DNA of 64,000 nt from assembly GCF_033439725.1 (NCBI RefSeq), contig NW_026944389.1, positions 1,116,001 to 1,180,000 of the forward strand, read 5' to 3'. The position numbers and the translations under genes were made by a program. The notes below the pieces were generated by a model that did no database searches, was not told the origin of the DNA, and was given only the letters and a program-made list of their open reading frames with translations. Source of the DNA: Neurospora tetraspora. Taxonomy: Eukaryota; Ascomycota; Sordariomycetes; Sordariales; Sordariaceae. Shown here piece after piece: positions 52,180 through 63,138 of the stretch (the first letter of the stretch is position 1; the number at the start of each line of letters is the position of its first letter).

Positions 52180-53148
52180 AAGAAAGAATTAATCGAAAGT
52201 ATTTATTATCTTAAATAATAGAATCGAAATTAAATGAGAGGATATTAATAGAAGTCCCTATAATATTCATTTCTCCCTTAATATCTTTTAACTCCTATCA
52301 TTAAAATATTGTAATTATTTAAAATTATAATTTCTAAGTATTCAAGGGTGTCCTTACTCCCGCCTATCTTCGTTAATTTTACCTACAGTAATACTTTATC
52401 AAAGGTTAGGTCCGGTTCGGCTTTCATCTTTGCTTTACTGTTTAATAAATTAGTTGTAGGAATAGTTGGAATAATATTAAATATTTTTTCTTCCGACGCG
52501 TAAGCTATTTAAATTTATAATTCGTTATTGTTTTGCGGGGTTTTAAATATAATTCGCAATATCGTACGTATAATTCTTAGCACGGTAATTAGTAAGGGTT
52601 TTCTACGTTTCCCGCGGGTTAATACTTTCGTAGTTCCGTTAATATTTAATACGGGTTGAATTATAAGCGGGGTACCTATTTCGTCGTTTATTAGAGAGGT
52701 TAGACTTCCTAATAATCTTAGTGTAATAGCGTTAAAGGGTGATGGGAATTTAGGGCGCGGTTCCGTCGAGTCGGAAGGATATTTATTAGATATTTCCGTA
52801 AAGGGTTACGTTAATGGCGGGAAGTTATTCCGTAAATAAATATTACTATAAATTTTCTTAATGTTAACTAAAGTTAATAACAAGTTTAAAAACTTATATT
52901 AGTAGTAAATAATCCTTTATTTAGGTCGGTAATTTACAATTTAATATTAACCGGGTAAGAATATTTCATAGCCCTAAAAAATTGGTTGAATCAATATAAC
53001 TATGAATAATATAAATAATATTTTTTAACGCGCTTATGCAAAATTTAACAGCGTATAAAAAAAGATTCGAAGAAAGTGAAGGAAGCCCGTTTAAAGGTTT
53101 AATACTTATCCCAAACGTTACTCTTAATTTTATTAATAATATTAGAAA

Positions 53149-53757
53149 GAGCTATGCTCGGCGCGTAGTGTCAGTTTTCTCCGCGCGCAGTGTACACTGC
53201 GTCGTTAGCTATATCTACCTTAATAGGACTACGCGCGCGGTATCCTAGTAATATCTAAGATATCTGTAGTTGAGGTATGAGAGTTAAAGAGACTTATTGA
53301 CTTCGATATATCTAAACTCTTTGCTTGAAATTTTCTTACCGCGGCCTCTTCCAGGTCTAACGAATAGTTTGGCCATAGAAAATAGAAAATAACAACTTTG
53401 TCGGCACTCTTATTAGCACTTTACCTATAATTAGAAGCGGGGAGATTGTAAGGCCCTTTAAGAATGAAAAGCTTAGCAAGTAAATAAGGAAGGAAATAGA
53501 AGGGAGAAAACGATTTCTTTAAGGACATAGTTGGATTATGAAACATATATATATAATTATTTAAATCTGCAAGTTTCGACCATTATATCCTACCGTCGTT
53601 GACTCTCAATTCTGAAAAAACAACTAATAGATTAAATACTAAATATTACCTTTTAAAATGTATAAAGATATTGACTGTTAAAAGAAATATTATAGGATTA
53701 GAAATTACTATAATACTGCGCGCGGAGAAACGTGACACTGCGCGCCGAGCATGGCTC
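53149..53757 (+). mobile_element. Non-autonomous MULE derivative 3 (609 bp), divergent termini
   Basis: Termini GAGCYATGCTCGGCGCG are mirrored at both ends and followed by GTGTCA and TTTCTCCGCGCGCAGT blocks. Flanked by a perfect 9-bp duplication TATTAGAAA (53140-53148, 53758-53766), verified against the uninterrupted Copia-2 site near 27410. Internal sequence around 53355-53480 still resembles the 3' end of the MULE transposase gene. It is a sub-family distinct from derivatives 1 and 2. Confidence 0.9.
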
Positions 53758-53793
53758 TATTAGAAATATTATCGCGAATTAAATTAAATGAAT

Positions 53794-53986
53794 TGATACG
53801 GAATAAGTATCGAAGGCCTCACGATCCAGTAATGTGGTTAGTAAGGCAGTAAAATAAGTGATGATTCTTAGGAAGAAGAGGAAGGTCTGGAAGTAAGACC
53901 TTTGTCCTGGCTGTTAAGGACTAGAGCCTTCATAACTAAGCTAGGCTATTCTACAAGGTGCTGGAAACCCCCGGTTTCCTGTATCA
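53794..53986 (+). repeat. LTR-I left LTR (193 bp)
   Basis: TGATACGGAATAAG to CCTGTATCA. Few RIP-type changes compared with the right LTR. Confidence 0.85.
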
Positions 53987-56856
53987 AATGCCGCTCAACA
54001 AAGGAAAAGCCATTGTCCTCAATGGTTATGAACATCCAAGTCTCCTCCGAGATGTCCAAGGTTTCCTCCGATAAATGTGTTCAAGATAGTCGGGCTTTGC
54101 GATTTTCGGGATACTCCGGGGGCGGATCGGGATATATTAGTTTATTCGGGCGAAAATGCTATAAGGTCCGGTATTTATCCGTTGAAGTCCGGGGAACCGA
54201 GAGGTGGATTGGGAAGGCTATTCTATGCCGAGGTAGCGAGGGTATGGGAGTAAGGCTATAATGTTCATTTTATTATAGTTAGCCGAAAGAAAGGGGAAAA
54301 GGAGGCTAGTTGAAAGTGCTGTATAGTTTGTAAGAAGAAAGGAAAGAGAGGGTAGTTGAAAGTGCTAAAACCGTTGGGATTTCGGAAAGGGGGATTATTA
54401 GGTATAATAAAGTAAAAGGGAAAGAAATAGAAGCTAAAGAAAGGGGGTAAAGAGTTTAAGTTGTAGAGGCTATATAATAATAAGCTTTATAGTCTTTAAA
54501 TATTCTCAAGTCTACTATTGTACTACGCTAATTAGTATCTTTAATCCTTAAAGGCTTTTTATTATTAATAAATATAAATAGGCGGTAATAGGCGTGTTCG
54601 TGAAGGTAGTTGAATAACAAATATCTTGGAGCAAAGGGAGTATTATAGGTACGGTAGGCAAGGTAAGGCGGCCTCGGACTAAGTATTACCGTTATTTTAA
54701 TAGGAAACGGTACCGTTGTTATTTCGGGAATTACGGAAACGGGGCTAGGGTCTAGGGCGGGAATTAGAATGGACGGCGGGCGAATTATAGAAGGAGCTAG
54801 TAAAGGGGGACGAGTTGTAAAGGAAGCTAGGCAGCTACGTAAAGAAATAGTAACGTTTTCGTTGTTAGGGTAGCGTTTTTATTTTATTTTATATGTGTTT
54901 GAATATATATAGTTAAAGAGGGCGTTTCTAGAGCGAAAGTTGGTATTGCATTTCCTATAGGCGTGTTTAAGGGAAGTTTTGGGAGTAGGCGGTTTAAAAG
55001 ACAATATCTTTACTATGGGGCCTTCTAAGTTACGGATTGCTTTACGAGCTGCTTTGGTAGTTTTACGATTAGTTCGAAGTTATTGCTTAATAAAGTGTAA
55101 TACTTGCGTCGGTATAACAATATTCTTACTATCGTTAGGTTTAATAGAGACGGATTAGATAGTTGAAAGTATCAACACGGATATAAATTACTATAATTAC
55201 TTTTATATTTCGAATAAAAGGTCTAGTTTTAGTTCTTCCTTTAACCGGGGCGGTAGAGGTATAAAGGTAAGCACTATTAGTTTACTAATCATAATAGAAT
55301 AGGATTTTCTAGGAATAAGAACCTTACTTCAATTTTGAAGCCTAGTATGTTAAATTAAACCCTATTCTTTATTCGGGTTAATAAGAACGAAGTTTACAAT
55401 TAACGGAAGCTTAAAGAGATATTAGTTCTAAAAGTAAAGCGTAAAAATATTATAGTATAGAGGGGGTTCCTACATAAATTTCTTTAGGTCTTCGAAATTT
55501 AAATAGTGAACGTTAGAGTAATTAAATTTAACGGTATCATACCTATAATTAGAAGTTCTAATTTGAATAAAAAAGAAGCGTTTAATAGTTTTAAAAGGTT
55601 ATAAATCTAATTGAAAGTATTAGTATTAATTAGAATAGTGATTATTAATCAAATAGGCGTTTAAAAAGAAGGTACAGGGATTACGTGGTTTAGTTCTTGT
55701 ACTTATATTTGAAGAAAGCTATAAAAAGATAGTTTCTTTATTTTAGATAGATAGGATACTAGTAACGGCGTAACTAAATTGGCTCAGGACGATGGAGGCT
55801 ATATAGAAGTATTTTGAATAATTCGTTATTGTTAGTAGTAACTATTTAATAACGGAAAAGGAATTTAGTATTTTTAGAAGCCGTCTAAAAGGGAGCAAGG
55901 CAGGGAAATTACTAAATAGACTATAGAGAAGGTTGGGCGGCCACTAGGAGAGTTCCAACGTCTTCGTTGTCGGTAAAAGGATTTTAAAAAATTAGAAATC
56001 TAGTTCCGACGGGAAGAAGCAATTAAAAATATACAGAAATTATTCGTAAGACACAGGGAAAGTTAGCAGCTTAATAAGAAAAATAACGTCCTCGTTATTA
56101 TTAACAACCGTTTAGGGGTAAAGAAATTGCTAAGCGGGTTGCAGGGAAAGTTGGCGGCTCGAAAGCAAAAGAAAACGTCCTCGTTATTAATAATGCAAAA
56201 AAGAAAACTTATCGTTATTAAAATCCGTTTAAAAGGAGGTACGGCCGGGAAGCTGCTAGAAGTATGCGGAAGAGCTAGTATAAACGAAAACTGGCCGTTT
56301 GGGCTAGCTATTTAAGAATATCCTTTACGGTTACTTTATTGAGGAGAAGAAAGTAGAGAAGAGAGGAGAAGAGAAGAGGGGAGGAAATAAGAAGCGAATA
56401 ACCTTCATTCTTACTTAATAAAAGCGAATACTTAAATTCGTTACTTAGAAGAGAAATTAGTCGATAGAGGAAGCAAAGTACTCTTATAAATCTAAATTTT
56501 AAAAAGAAATTAGATTTGCGAATTAACTTCTCGAAGAGAGCCTTAATTGTAATTGGCGTTTCGGCTAGTGAACTCCGGATAGGGTTTCTAGTGATTTAAC
56601 GGATCTAGTAACGAGTGTCCAGTCAAGGTAACAAATGTCCAATTAAGGATTCGCCTAGTATTTTATTTCGTAGGGACTTAAATTCGCTACAGTAGTAAAT
56701 AAGGCCGTCGCTTTTTATTGTAAGCGAAGTATAGTAATTAGGGTAACGGCGGTTAAGAATCGAACGCGCGGTCGGTCGAGCTAGCTAGTACAGTTTGAGA
56801 TAGGTAAGCTAGAAGGTCGAGGAGCGAGATTAATAAAAAATTTTATAGTTACTATT

Positions 56857-57065
56857 TAATACGGAATAAGTATCGAATGCCTCGCGATCTAATAATATAG
56901 TCAGTAAGGCAATAAAAGAAGTGATGATTCGTAAGAAGAAGAGGAAGGTCTAGAAGCCAGGCCATGCCCAGTTAAGACCTTTGTCCTGGCTGTCAAGGAC
57001 CAGAGCCTTCATAACTAAGTTAGGCTATTCTATAAGGTGCTGGAAACCCCCGGTTTCCTGCATCA
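56857..57065 (+). repeat. LTR-I right LTR (209 bp)
   Basis: Like the left LTR, but with 16 extra bases (around 56959-56974) and more TpA changes in its first 100 bp. Confidence 0.85.
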
Positions 57066-59662
57066 TAAATACTTCGGGTCGCTATTGACCACGTTCTAAT
57101 TATTAATTATTAGAATAAATTAAATATTATTATTATTAATGGTCAAATAAATAATACTTATAACCTTAGCACGATTTTTATAGTATTTAATTAGCGCCTT
57201 CTCGTCCTCAATCTTCGTAGCCGCTTTAACTTTAAACGTAGGGATAATCGTAATAATATACAGCTTCAAGCCGAAGGAAATAAAACAAATTTATAAGGTG
57301 TAAGCCTAAATATTAAGGTTAGACTCGCCCTTTAAAGGAATGAGGGTCGAAGTAATATTAAATTCCATTATATGGTAATCAAAGTCGATAGGAATAACGT
57401 TATCAGAGGGCTAAGTTATAATTTTAGGGTTCGTTGTAATATAAAAATAATTCATTATAGAATTACTAAGAATCTTTATTTCTTATAATAAATCGCAGTT
57501 GTATCGTAGGCTAAAGTCGATAACATTTATCAGGAGACTTCCTCGGCGGGCAGTGCTATAGTAATCCCTAACCCTAATAAATCTAAACTTAATACGTTGA
57601 ATTTAGCGATTTGTAGCCCTCGTCAGATTCCAAAATTACGCGATTTCTTTGCAACGTAGAATTAATAAGACCGTACAAGCTAACCCTCCTACTGATTACT
57701 ATAATTCTACTAAAACTAGTCGTATTAATACGATTTCAATGTTAGTATATTCGTTGTATTGTATTTAATTATATGCTGATTGTCTTTTATATAGTATGTC
57801 GTCGGCTATCGAGTTTAGTAGCGATTCTAGTTCTTATTATATAATTAGTAGAAATAAATTCGTACTAACCTCTCCCATTCCTACTTCGGTTCCCGCTCCC
57901 GTTTTAATTCCCGTTCCCGCTCCGGCTCCCGTTCCTATTACTATTATAACCGCGCTTACCCCTACCTTTACTTAGTACGAGAATTTATTTAGTGATAATA
58001 GTTCTTTAGGTTCTAAGAACGATGAAGGGGAGAAGTTTACTTATAACGAAGAGGATATATTTAATTTAATAATTGAAGATATTATATCTAATCCCCTCCC
58101 GCTCATATAAATTGTATGAAATACCTTTAATGTATAGGGACGTTATTATAGCGTAACTTTTAATTGTATATAGGTCATAAATTATCGAAATAACTAGTTA
58201 ACGTACTACTATTTGAAGTGCGACCGCTATGGCCAATTTCGTCCTTCTATTACTAAGTTTAGAAGGATAAGAAGTTGCAAATATAATTGCTAATGATCTA
58301 GGGTAATAATTGCCCTCTAGAGAAATAATTAGTAATAAATTTATTAACCGTTTGCCGATTTTAAGTATTATATTTATAATTACCGAGGCTCTCTATACGA
58401 TTCCATTCACTTATAACTCCGTAAAAGGATTGATAAGGTATATATAAGAGTGGCCGCCTTATTTTACTAACCTAATATTAAATTACGAAATATTTTAATC
58501 ATTATTAAACGCGAGTTTAACATTACTACCTTTATATATAAGGATATTAATAATTAGCGTTAGCGTATTAAAAAATTGTAACGCTATAATTACGAGGCTA
58601 TTACTACTATTATTAAATATTTCGATGAAATTAGCATTGTTTACGTTATTAAATAGGTTAAAAACGACCCTAATTGTTTATTTGGTATTATATAGTCTTG
58701 GAAGTTCTATTTAGGGTAATAGTAGAATTACTTAGAGTATTCGGGTGTAAATAATATTTATAAGATTAATTGGTATAGCCACTTACTTCTCTTTATTTAA
58801 TTTCTTTTAATTTATTGTTATCCCTATTATAATACGCATATAATTATTAAACATAGTTACCCCTTTACTATCGTTATTGGTATAATGAATACTAATTCTA
58901 TTTATCTTGCCGCGTTTAGTTTAATTAATAGTGAGAGGGCTGATAGCTTTACCTAGCTGGCCGGTGCTTTTGAAAAATTGCGTATTAAAGCGAGGGCAAT
59001 TAAATTAGAGGTTATTATTATAGACTTTATTAATTAGATAAAGATGGCTTTGGTAACGGTATTCTTAGACGCTTAATAATAGATCTATATATTTTATATT
59101 AGTTATAACGTTCTATTATAGGTAAAGAAGAAATAGAAGCGGGCCGACGGCGAGGATAGCGATTCTAGTAGCGAAGGCGAGTAAGAGTCCGTTATTCTCA
59201 ATTAAATTAATAAAATGACTTTATAAACGGTAGTTAAAACCCTAAGCTCCTAAACGGTGGCTAAAACCTCAAATTCCTAAAAGGGCGTTGAATACATTTA
59301 TTATAGTCTTTTTAAATTTTGGAAGACGGTAATCTTTATATTTAATAAAGCTATATTTATATAACGATGGAAGTAATTGATTATTGACTTTATTAAATAA
59401 TAGAAGATATTACTATATTTAAAAGATACGTATATATTATATTTCTATTAGTAGACGCATTACTATATTTATTAGTACTGTAATTTTTGGTTAATGGTTA
59501 TATCCCCTAACGAATTAATTATTTCCCGGATAAAGGGATTCTTAATTAATGGGAAGACGGATCTTTTTACTTTAGTCTCCTCTATTTACGCTATAATTTA
59601 AAAGGGAGTGTAACTAATGGAGTAAAGATATTATTAATTAAAATATAAAGATACGAAGCGAG

Positions 59663-59904
59663 TATCACGGGGCGAGGGCACCGTTAGGTATGAGGTATGA
59701 TCTTTGTTGTTGTACGAGGGAAGCAAGAAAGGTGTGCGCAGGCAGGGCAGATATAGGGCATGGGTGAGATCCACCTGTGGATCTACCCCGTGACCCCTGC
59801 CAAGGCTGCCCAGTGCCATGGCTCTGTCATGCAGCAGTGCAGTGCACTGGCCAATGGCAGCCATGGCACAACTGGCAGAGGGCATGTGATCTAGCCCTGT
59901 GACA
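59663..59904 (-). mobile_element. Solo LTR, 242 bp, Gypsy-G-related, in MULE transposase
   Basis: TATCACGGGGCGAGGGCACC to CTAGCCCTGTGACA, flanked by GCGAG (59658-59662, 59905-59909). Related to the 263-bp LTRs of Gypsy-G. Practically free of RIP and GC-rich. Confidence 0.9.
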
Positions 59905-60082
59905 GCGAGTTCACTAGGCTAGGAATAGAAGTATTGGGAAATTTAACCTAGCGAATTATATATTGTAGCCTTAATTTTATTTGTCGTTAATTATATATTG
60001 TTTAATTTAGAATACCTTCAGGAAAGAAATTAGTACAGGAGTTGGGGGAGTATTATTATACCGTTTAAAAGTAGTATAGTAT

Positions 60083-60238
60083 TGATGGAGGCTGGAAGGC
60101 GACAACGAAAAGGGCTTGATTGTAGTTGTCTAACGGAAGAGGAGAAACGGAAACTAGGGCAGCCTAAATACCTGGAAGGGAGTGCCGGTGAATGGGCGAG
60201 GCCAGTGAATGGGCGGCCCAGGGCACGGACTTCCAACA
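60083..60238 (-). mobile_element. Solo LTR, 156 bp, copia-type, in MULE transposase
   Basis: On minus it starts TGTTGGAAGTCCGTGCCC. Flanked by AGTAT (60078-60082, 60239-60243). Nearly identical to 10150-10309, with no RIP, so one of the youngest insertions. Confidence 0.92.
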
Positions 60239-61322
60239 AGTATCCTTTATTATTATAAAATTTTAATAAAATTTAAGATTCAAAACTAACTTGGCCGTTA
60301 GGATATTTACTATTACTATTATATCCGGGTACTAATAGTACGTAATATCCTCTTTACTTCTACTCTCTTCCCTTTTATTATTTTCCTTTCTATTCTCGTT
60401 AATTATTAATATTCTATTAATATTAGAATAAATATAATCCCTATTTATATATTAAAGACCTTGAAATTACCGATAGAACTAGGGGACGCCTAAAGCATAG
60501 TACGGTAGAGCTACCGTACGATTAGTAAGTTCCTAATATTATAAAAGGGATAGGGAAGGGGAAGGAGAAGGTAAGAAAGAAAGTAGGAAAGAAGGGTATA
60601 AAAAAGGGTATAAAGAAGGGTATAAAGAACTTGGCAAAGACTAATTAAATATTAAAACCATCGCTCCGCCGGCGCCAATCTCGCTGGAAGATAATTAATA
60701 AGGTTAATACGGGCGATAAACCTAGTAAAGCTTTTATTATAGGTTCTGCTATCGAAGTGTAAGTTTTAGAAGGATTACCCTCCTCGTTAAATCCTTTTGC
60801 TTTAGACAACGACTCTACTTCTAACCTTTAAATTGCCGCGCCCTTAAGCGATCCCCTTACTCCTTTAAATTCTAACGAATAGCCTCCCCGTAAAAAACGT
60901 ACTATAATACGTTCGTTAGTACTTATAGCGGTAATTAGAATCGGGAGGCCTATTAAGCCCTTAAAAAGGAAGTTAGGAGAGTAGAAGGGAGTTTAGATAG
61001 GTAGTTAGAATATAAATACTTGAATTTCTTTTGTACAATTTGCTTATATCAGTAGGTAACCTCAATACCAATACGTTATTACGAAATATCGAATTTTAAT
61101 ACTACCAGAACGTTAAACACTATAAAAAATATGATAGGGTTTTATAGAGTTTTACAGGGTTAGGTATTACTGAGACACTGCCCGCCGAGGGACTCTCTTT
61201 ATCAGTAGGCGGGGTTTTATAATGCGACGTATACGCAAATATAGTACGACGACGTCTTAATTGATTCTTATTAAATACGCGTAGTAATAGCGATACGATA
61301 CGCAATTAGAGGGCTTATAACC

Positions 61323-61486
61323 TTTTGGACTAAAGGGCAAAACGATGTATAGATATATGTGTTATGGAGAAAAGACTAGAAACGGAAAAGAACTGTGGAG
61401 GGTTAGAAAATATAGGAAGGGTGTGAGGGCATAGACCTACACGATAAGACAAGGGAGGGGTAGGGACATGAACCCACCCGACAACA
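61323..61486 (-). repeat. Copia-3 5' LTR (164 bp)
   Basis: On minus it starts TGTTGTCGGGTGGGTTCATG. Homologous to the Copia-2 LTRs but nearly unmutated. The presumed primer-binding sequence follows on minus at 61322-61308. Confidence 0.82.
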
Positions 61487-61770
61487 CTATGCCATCCTGC
61501 TGCTGGTCGATCATGACCTTTACGAAGATGACGAAGACGATTTTTGCTGCGGGCGGGCTTACGGTGGTAGCAGAGTCTATATTGTCTCGTCGTCTCGCTA
61601 CCATCCCGCCCTTGACACACCGGATTATTACGTTGCCGGTAGCATTGACCTGGGCCATATGTGGCCCGCCTCACATTGCCAAGCCTTCGTGGAAGGCGTC
61701 TGCTCCCTACTTGGGGGCTTCTAGGCGCCAAGCTTTCTTTGCCCCCTCCATTTCGTCAATATAGGGGGCG
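61487..61770. other. RIP-free, GC-balanced segment of unknown origin
   Basis: 284 bp of normal composition with frames open on both strands (plus 61468-61764, minus 61437-61658). It has no repeat partner in this window. It could be a fragment of a host gene or of an unrecognised young element. It ends sharply at GGGGGCGCC, after which RIP-altered sequence resumes. The encoded proteins are not recognised. Confidence 0.4.
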
Positions 61771-62109
61771 CCAAAAATTTGGGACAGTATTTTAATCTAG
61801 GACACCCCACATAGATATTTACTAGCAAAGTGTCCCATCTATATACTAAACACCCATACTATATACTACGATTTATTAATACAGCGTAATTAGGAAGCCT
61901 AATAAATTACTTAGATAGGAAATATATACATTGAATAAGAGATTTAATAATTTATTTTATTTATTTAAATATATTCTATAATATATACTACTAATCAAAT
62001 TAAACCCCCTATTCGTACCTCCACCTCCTATTTTAATAAATTAATCCCGGCTATTGCCCGCTTAATTACCTTATTCTTAGTCGGACCGTACCCTCGATTA
62101 ACGATTTTA
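61771..62109. other. RIP-altered sequence, unassigned
   Basis: AT-rich with no recognisable domain or terminal repeat. Confidence 0.4.
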
Positions 62110-62302
62110 TGTTGAGAGGGCCGTCCCTGTCACGTGCCTCTGTGCCGTTGCGCCCTTTACCTATCTGGGCGCACGGCCCTAGCTCCCTCTCGTGCCCTAT
62201 TTCAGCCCTCCAAACTAGCCGCCTCTCTCTCTCTCTCTATAACATCACACAATATAATCAATAACCTATACCTATTCACAAATTACAAGCCCTCCTATAA
62301 CA
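62110..62302 (+). repeat. LTR, 193 bp, copia-type, related to 36873-37064
   Basis: TGTTGAGAGGGCCG to CCTATAACA. Shares the CCTGTCACGTG and CTATTCACA blocks with the 36873 copy. It contains a (CT)n run near 62223-62239. No flanking duplication (left TTTTA, right TCGTG), so it may be one end of a truncated element. The sequence after it (GTTCCGGGGCGCCA) could be a primer-binding region on minus. Confidence 0.65.
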
Positions 62303-62355
62303 TCGTGTTCCGGGGCGCCAGCAGAATTTAACTAAAGCGCAGCTGTTATATAGGT

Positions 62356-62580
62356 CTAGGGTAGTATCTCAATCACCAACGCTAAATTTTAGTGGTCTAC
62401 CTTAACGCTAAGTTAAATCTCAATCATTAATTCAAATTTAGGCGGTCTACTTTAAACGTCTAATTAAATCTCAATCTTATATAACTCAAATTTTAGCGGT
62501 CTGCTTTAAACGCCAAGTTAAATCTCAATCATTAACTCAAATTTTGGCGGTCTACTTTGAATTCTAAATTATATTCCAAC
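62356..62580 (+). repeat. Tandem repeat, about 52 bp x 4
   Basis: Imperfect direct repeats of a unit with ATCTCAATCATTAA, then TCAAATTTTGGCGG, then TCTACTTTAAACG. Units differ by a few bases and a 2-3 bp length change. No spacers and no CRISPR pattern. Confidence 0.8.
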
Positions 62581-62625
62581 TTCCAACGCTAAGGTTTTGC
62601 AATGCTTCCAATACTTTATTCCTTT

Positions 62626-62700
62626 ATCGCTTCTTATTACTTTGTATTATTTTATTACTTTATTACTTTATTGCTTTAATACTTTAATATTTCAAAATTT
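62626..62700 (+). repeat. Short-period repeat (TTTATTACTT-like)
   Basis: A low-complexity run of roughly 10-bp units (ATTACTTTAT), followed at 62722-62741 by a perfect-looking hairpin CTAGGGGG...CCCCCTAG. Confidence 0.55.
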
Positions 62701-62760
62701 CTATTTCCTTTTCTTCTTTACTAGGGGGACACCCCCCTAGACCCCCTATAGTATATATGG

Positions 62761-63138
62761 ATTACGCGAAATTCAATTAATCTAAAGTACGGATTTACCT
62801 TAAATTTAATCAATTAAAGAACGCACTCTATAGAATAATAGGCAACGGACCAATTATAGCACGAAAAACTTACAAGGGTATTTAATAGGAGTTTACCCCC
62901 ATTATAGAGAAGCTCCGCTGTATTTGCTCATTTCGTATTAAAATATTTCTTTCCCTAGACTATAACAGCTGCGCTTCAATTATACGCGATCTTAATCAAT
63001 TGAACGTATACTCTTTAAGCCAACCGAATCCTTCGCTAAGAAAGATAGCGTCGAAGATTACGTACTTAGGTTCAGCCGCCTCGCTACCTTCAATCTTCTG
63101 CGACCGACAAGCGCGTACCCAAGCGCCCACCTCCAATA
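62761..63138 (+). pseudogene. Coding-like remnant, unrecognised
   Basis: One plus frame (first codon GAT at 62761) reads like protein for about 125 codons with only three stops, at 62779, 62887 and 62890. It includes S-F-R-I-K-I-F-L-S-L-D-Y-N-S-C-A-S-I-I-R-D-L-N-Q. The stops are of the CAA/CAG-to-stop type. It ends where the GGGCGTGTTTGTTT block begins. I do not recognise the family; a transposon-derived gene is likely given the surroundings. Confidence 0.35.

Larger units (their letters stand above)
53794..57065 (+). mobile_element. LTR-I: 3.3-kb LTR-bounded element without recognisable pol
   Basis: LTRs 53794-53986 (193 bp) and 56857-57065 (209 bp), TGATACGG to TTTCCTGYATCA, flanked by TGAAT and TAAAT. 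The site is single in Copia-2 near 27435. The inside (2.87 kb) is purine-rich on plus and shows no reverse transcriptase, integrase or gag that I recognise. It has imperfect internal repeats at about 55900-56300 (blocks with GGGAAAGTTGGCGGCT and AACGTCCTCGTTATTA). It looks like a non-autonomous large-derivative LTR element. RIP is mild on the left and stronger toward the right. Confidence 0.8.
57796..60984 (+). pseudogene. MULE transposase, broken by RIP stops and two LTR insertions
   Basis: Starts at ATG 57796 after a short leader, with a Ser- and Pro-rich N-terminus (to about residue 95). A FAR1-like region is seen at C-D-R-Y-G-Q-F-R-P-S (near 58219). The MULE-type catalytic region lies around 58850-59080 (F-T-I-V-I-G-I-M-N-T-N then A-F-E-K-L-R). 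The tail is basic with R-K-K-R-T-I-I-R-S and ends at TAG 60982-60984. Discounting the two LTRs and their duplications, start to stop is about 926 codons and the frame is kept at every landmark I checked. The many in-frame TAG/TAA codons are of the CAG/CAA-to-stop type expected from RIP. The enzyme would cut and paste the element from its inverted repeats. Confidence 0.82.
57534..61197 (+). mobile_element. Full-length MULE (Mutator-like DNA transposon) with nested LTRs
   Basis: Inverted ends GAGACTTCCTCGGCGGGCAG (left) and CACTGCCCGCCGAGGGACTC (right). Flanked by an 8-bp duplication TTTATCAG (57526-57533, 61198-61205). The empty site is visible in Copia-2 near 27970. It carries one transposase gene on plus (57796-60984). 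Two solo LTRs (59663-59904, 60083-60238) inserted later. RIP-altered throughout, though less than the gypsy elements. It is the probable parent type of the small derivatives at 47021, 50850 and 53149, whose termini share the CTCGG and GGCAGTG blocks. Confidence 0.9.
52180..61486 (-). mobile_element. Copia-3: gag and 5' LTR of a copia element, repeatedly interrupted
   Basis: Pieces at about 52840-53148, 53767-53793, 57071-57533 and 61206-61322 align in order with Copia-2 gag (about 27200-28194), and a 164-bp 5' LTR closes it at 61323-61486. The presumed primer-binding sequence GGTTATAAGCCCTCT adjoins the LTR as in Copia-2. Interrupted by MULE derivative 3, by LTR-I and by the full MULE. The pol half is absent or unrecognised; the left limit is approximate. 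Broken by RIP, dozens of changes. Confidence 0.72.

Noticed and set aside
62356-62580. CRISPR array
   Set aside because: Repeats are contiguous and imperfect with no spacers, in a eukaryotic transposon-rich setting.
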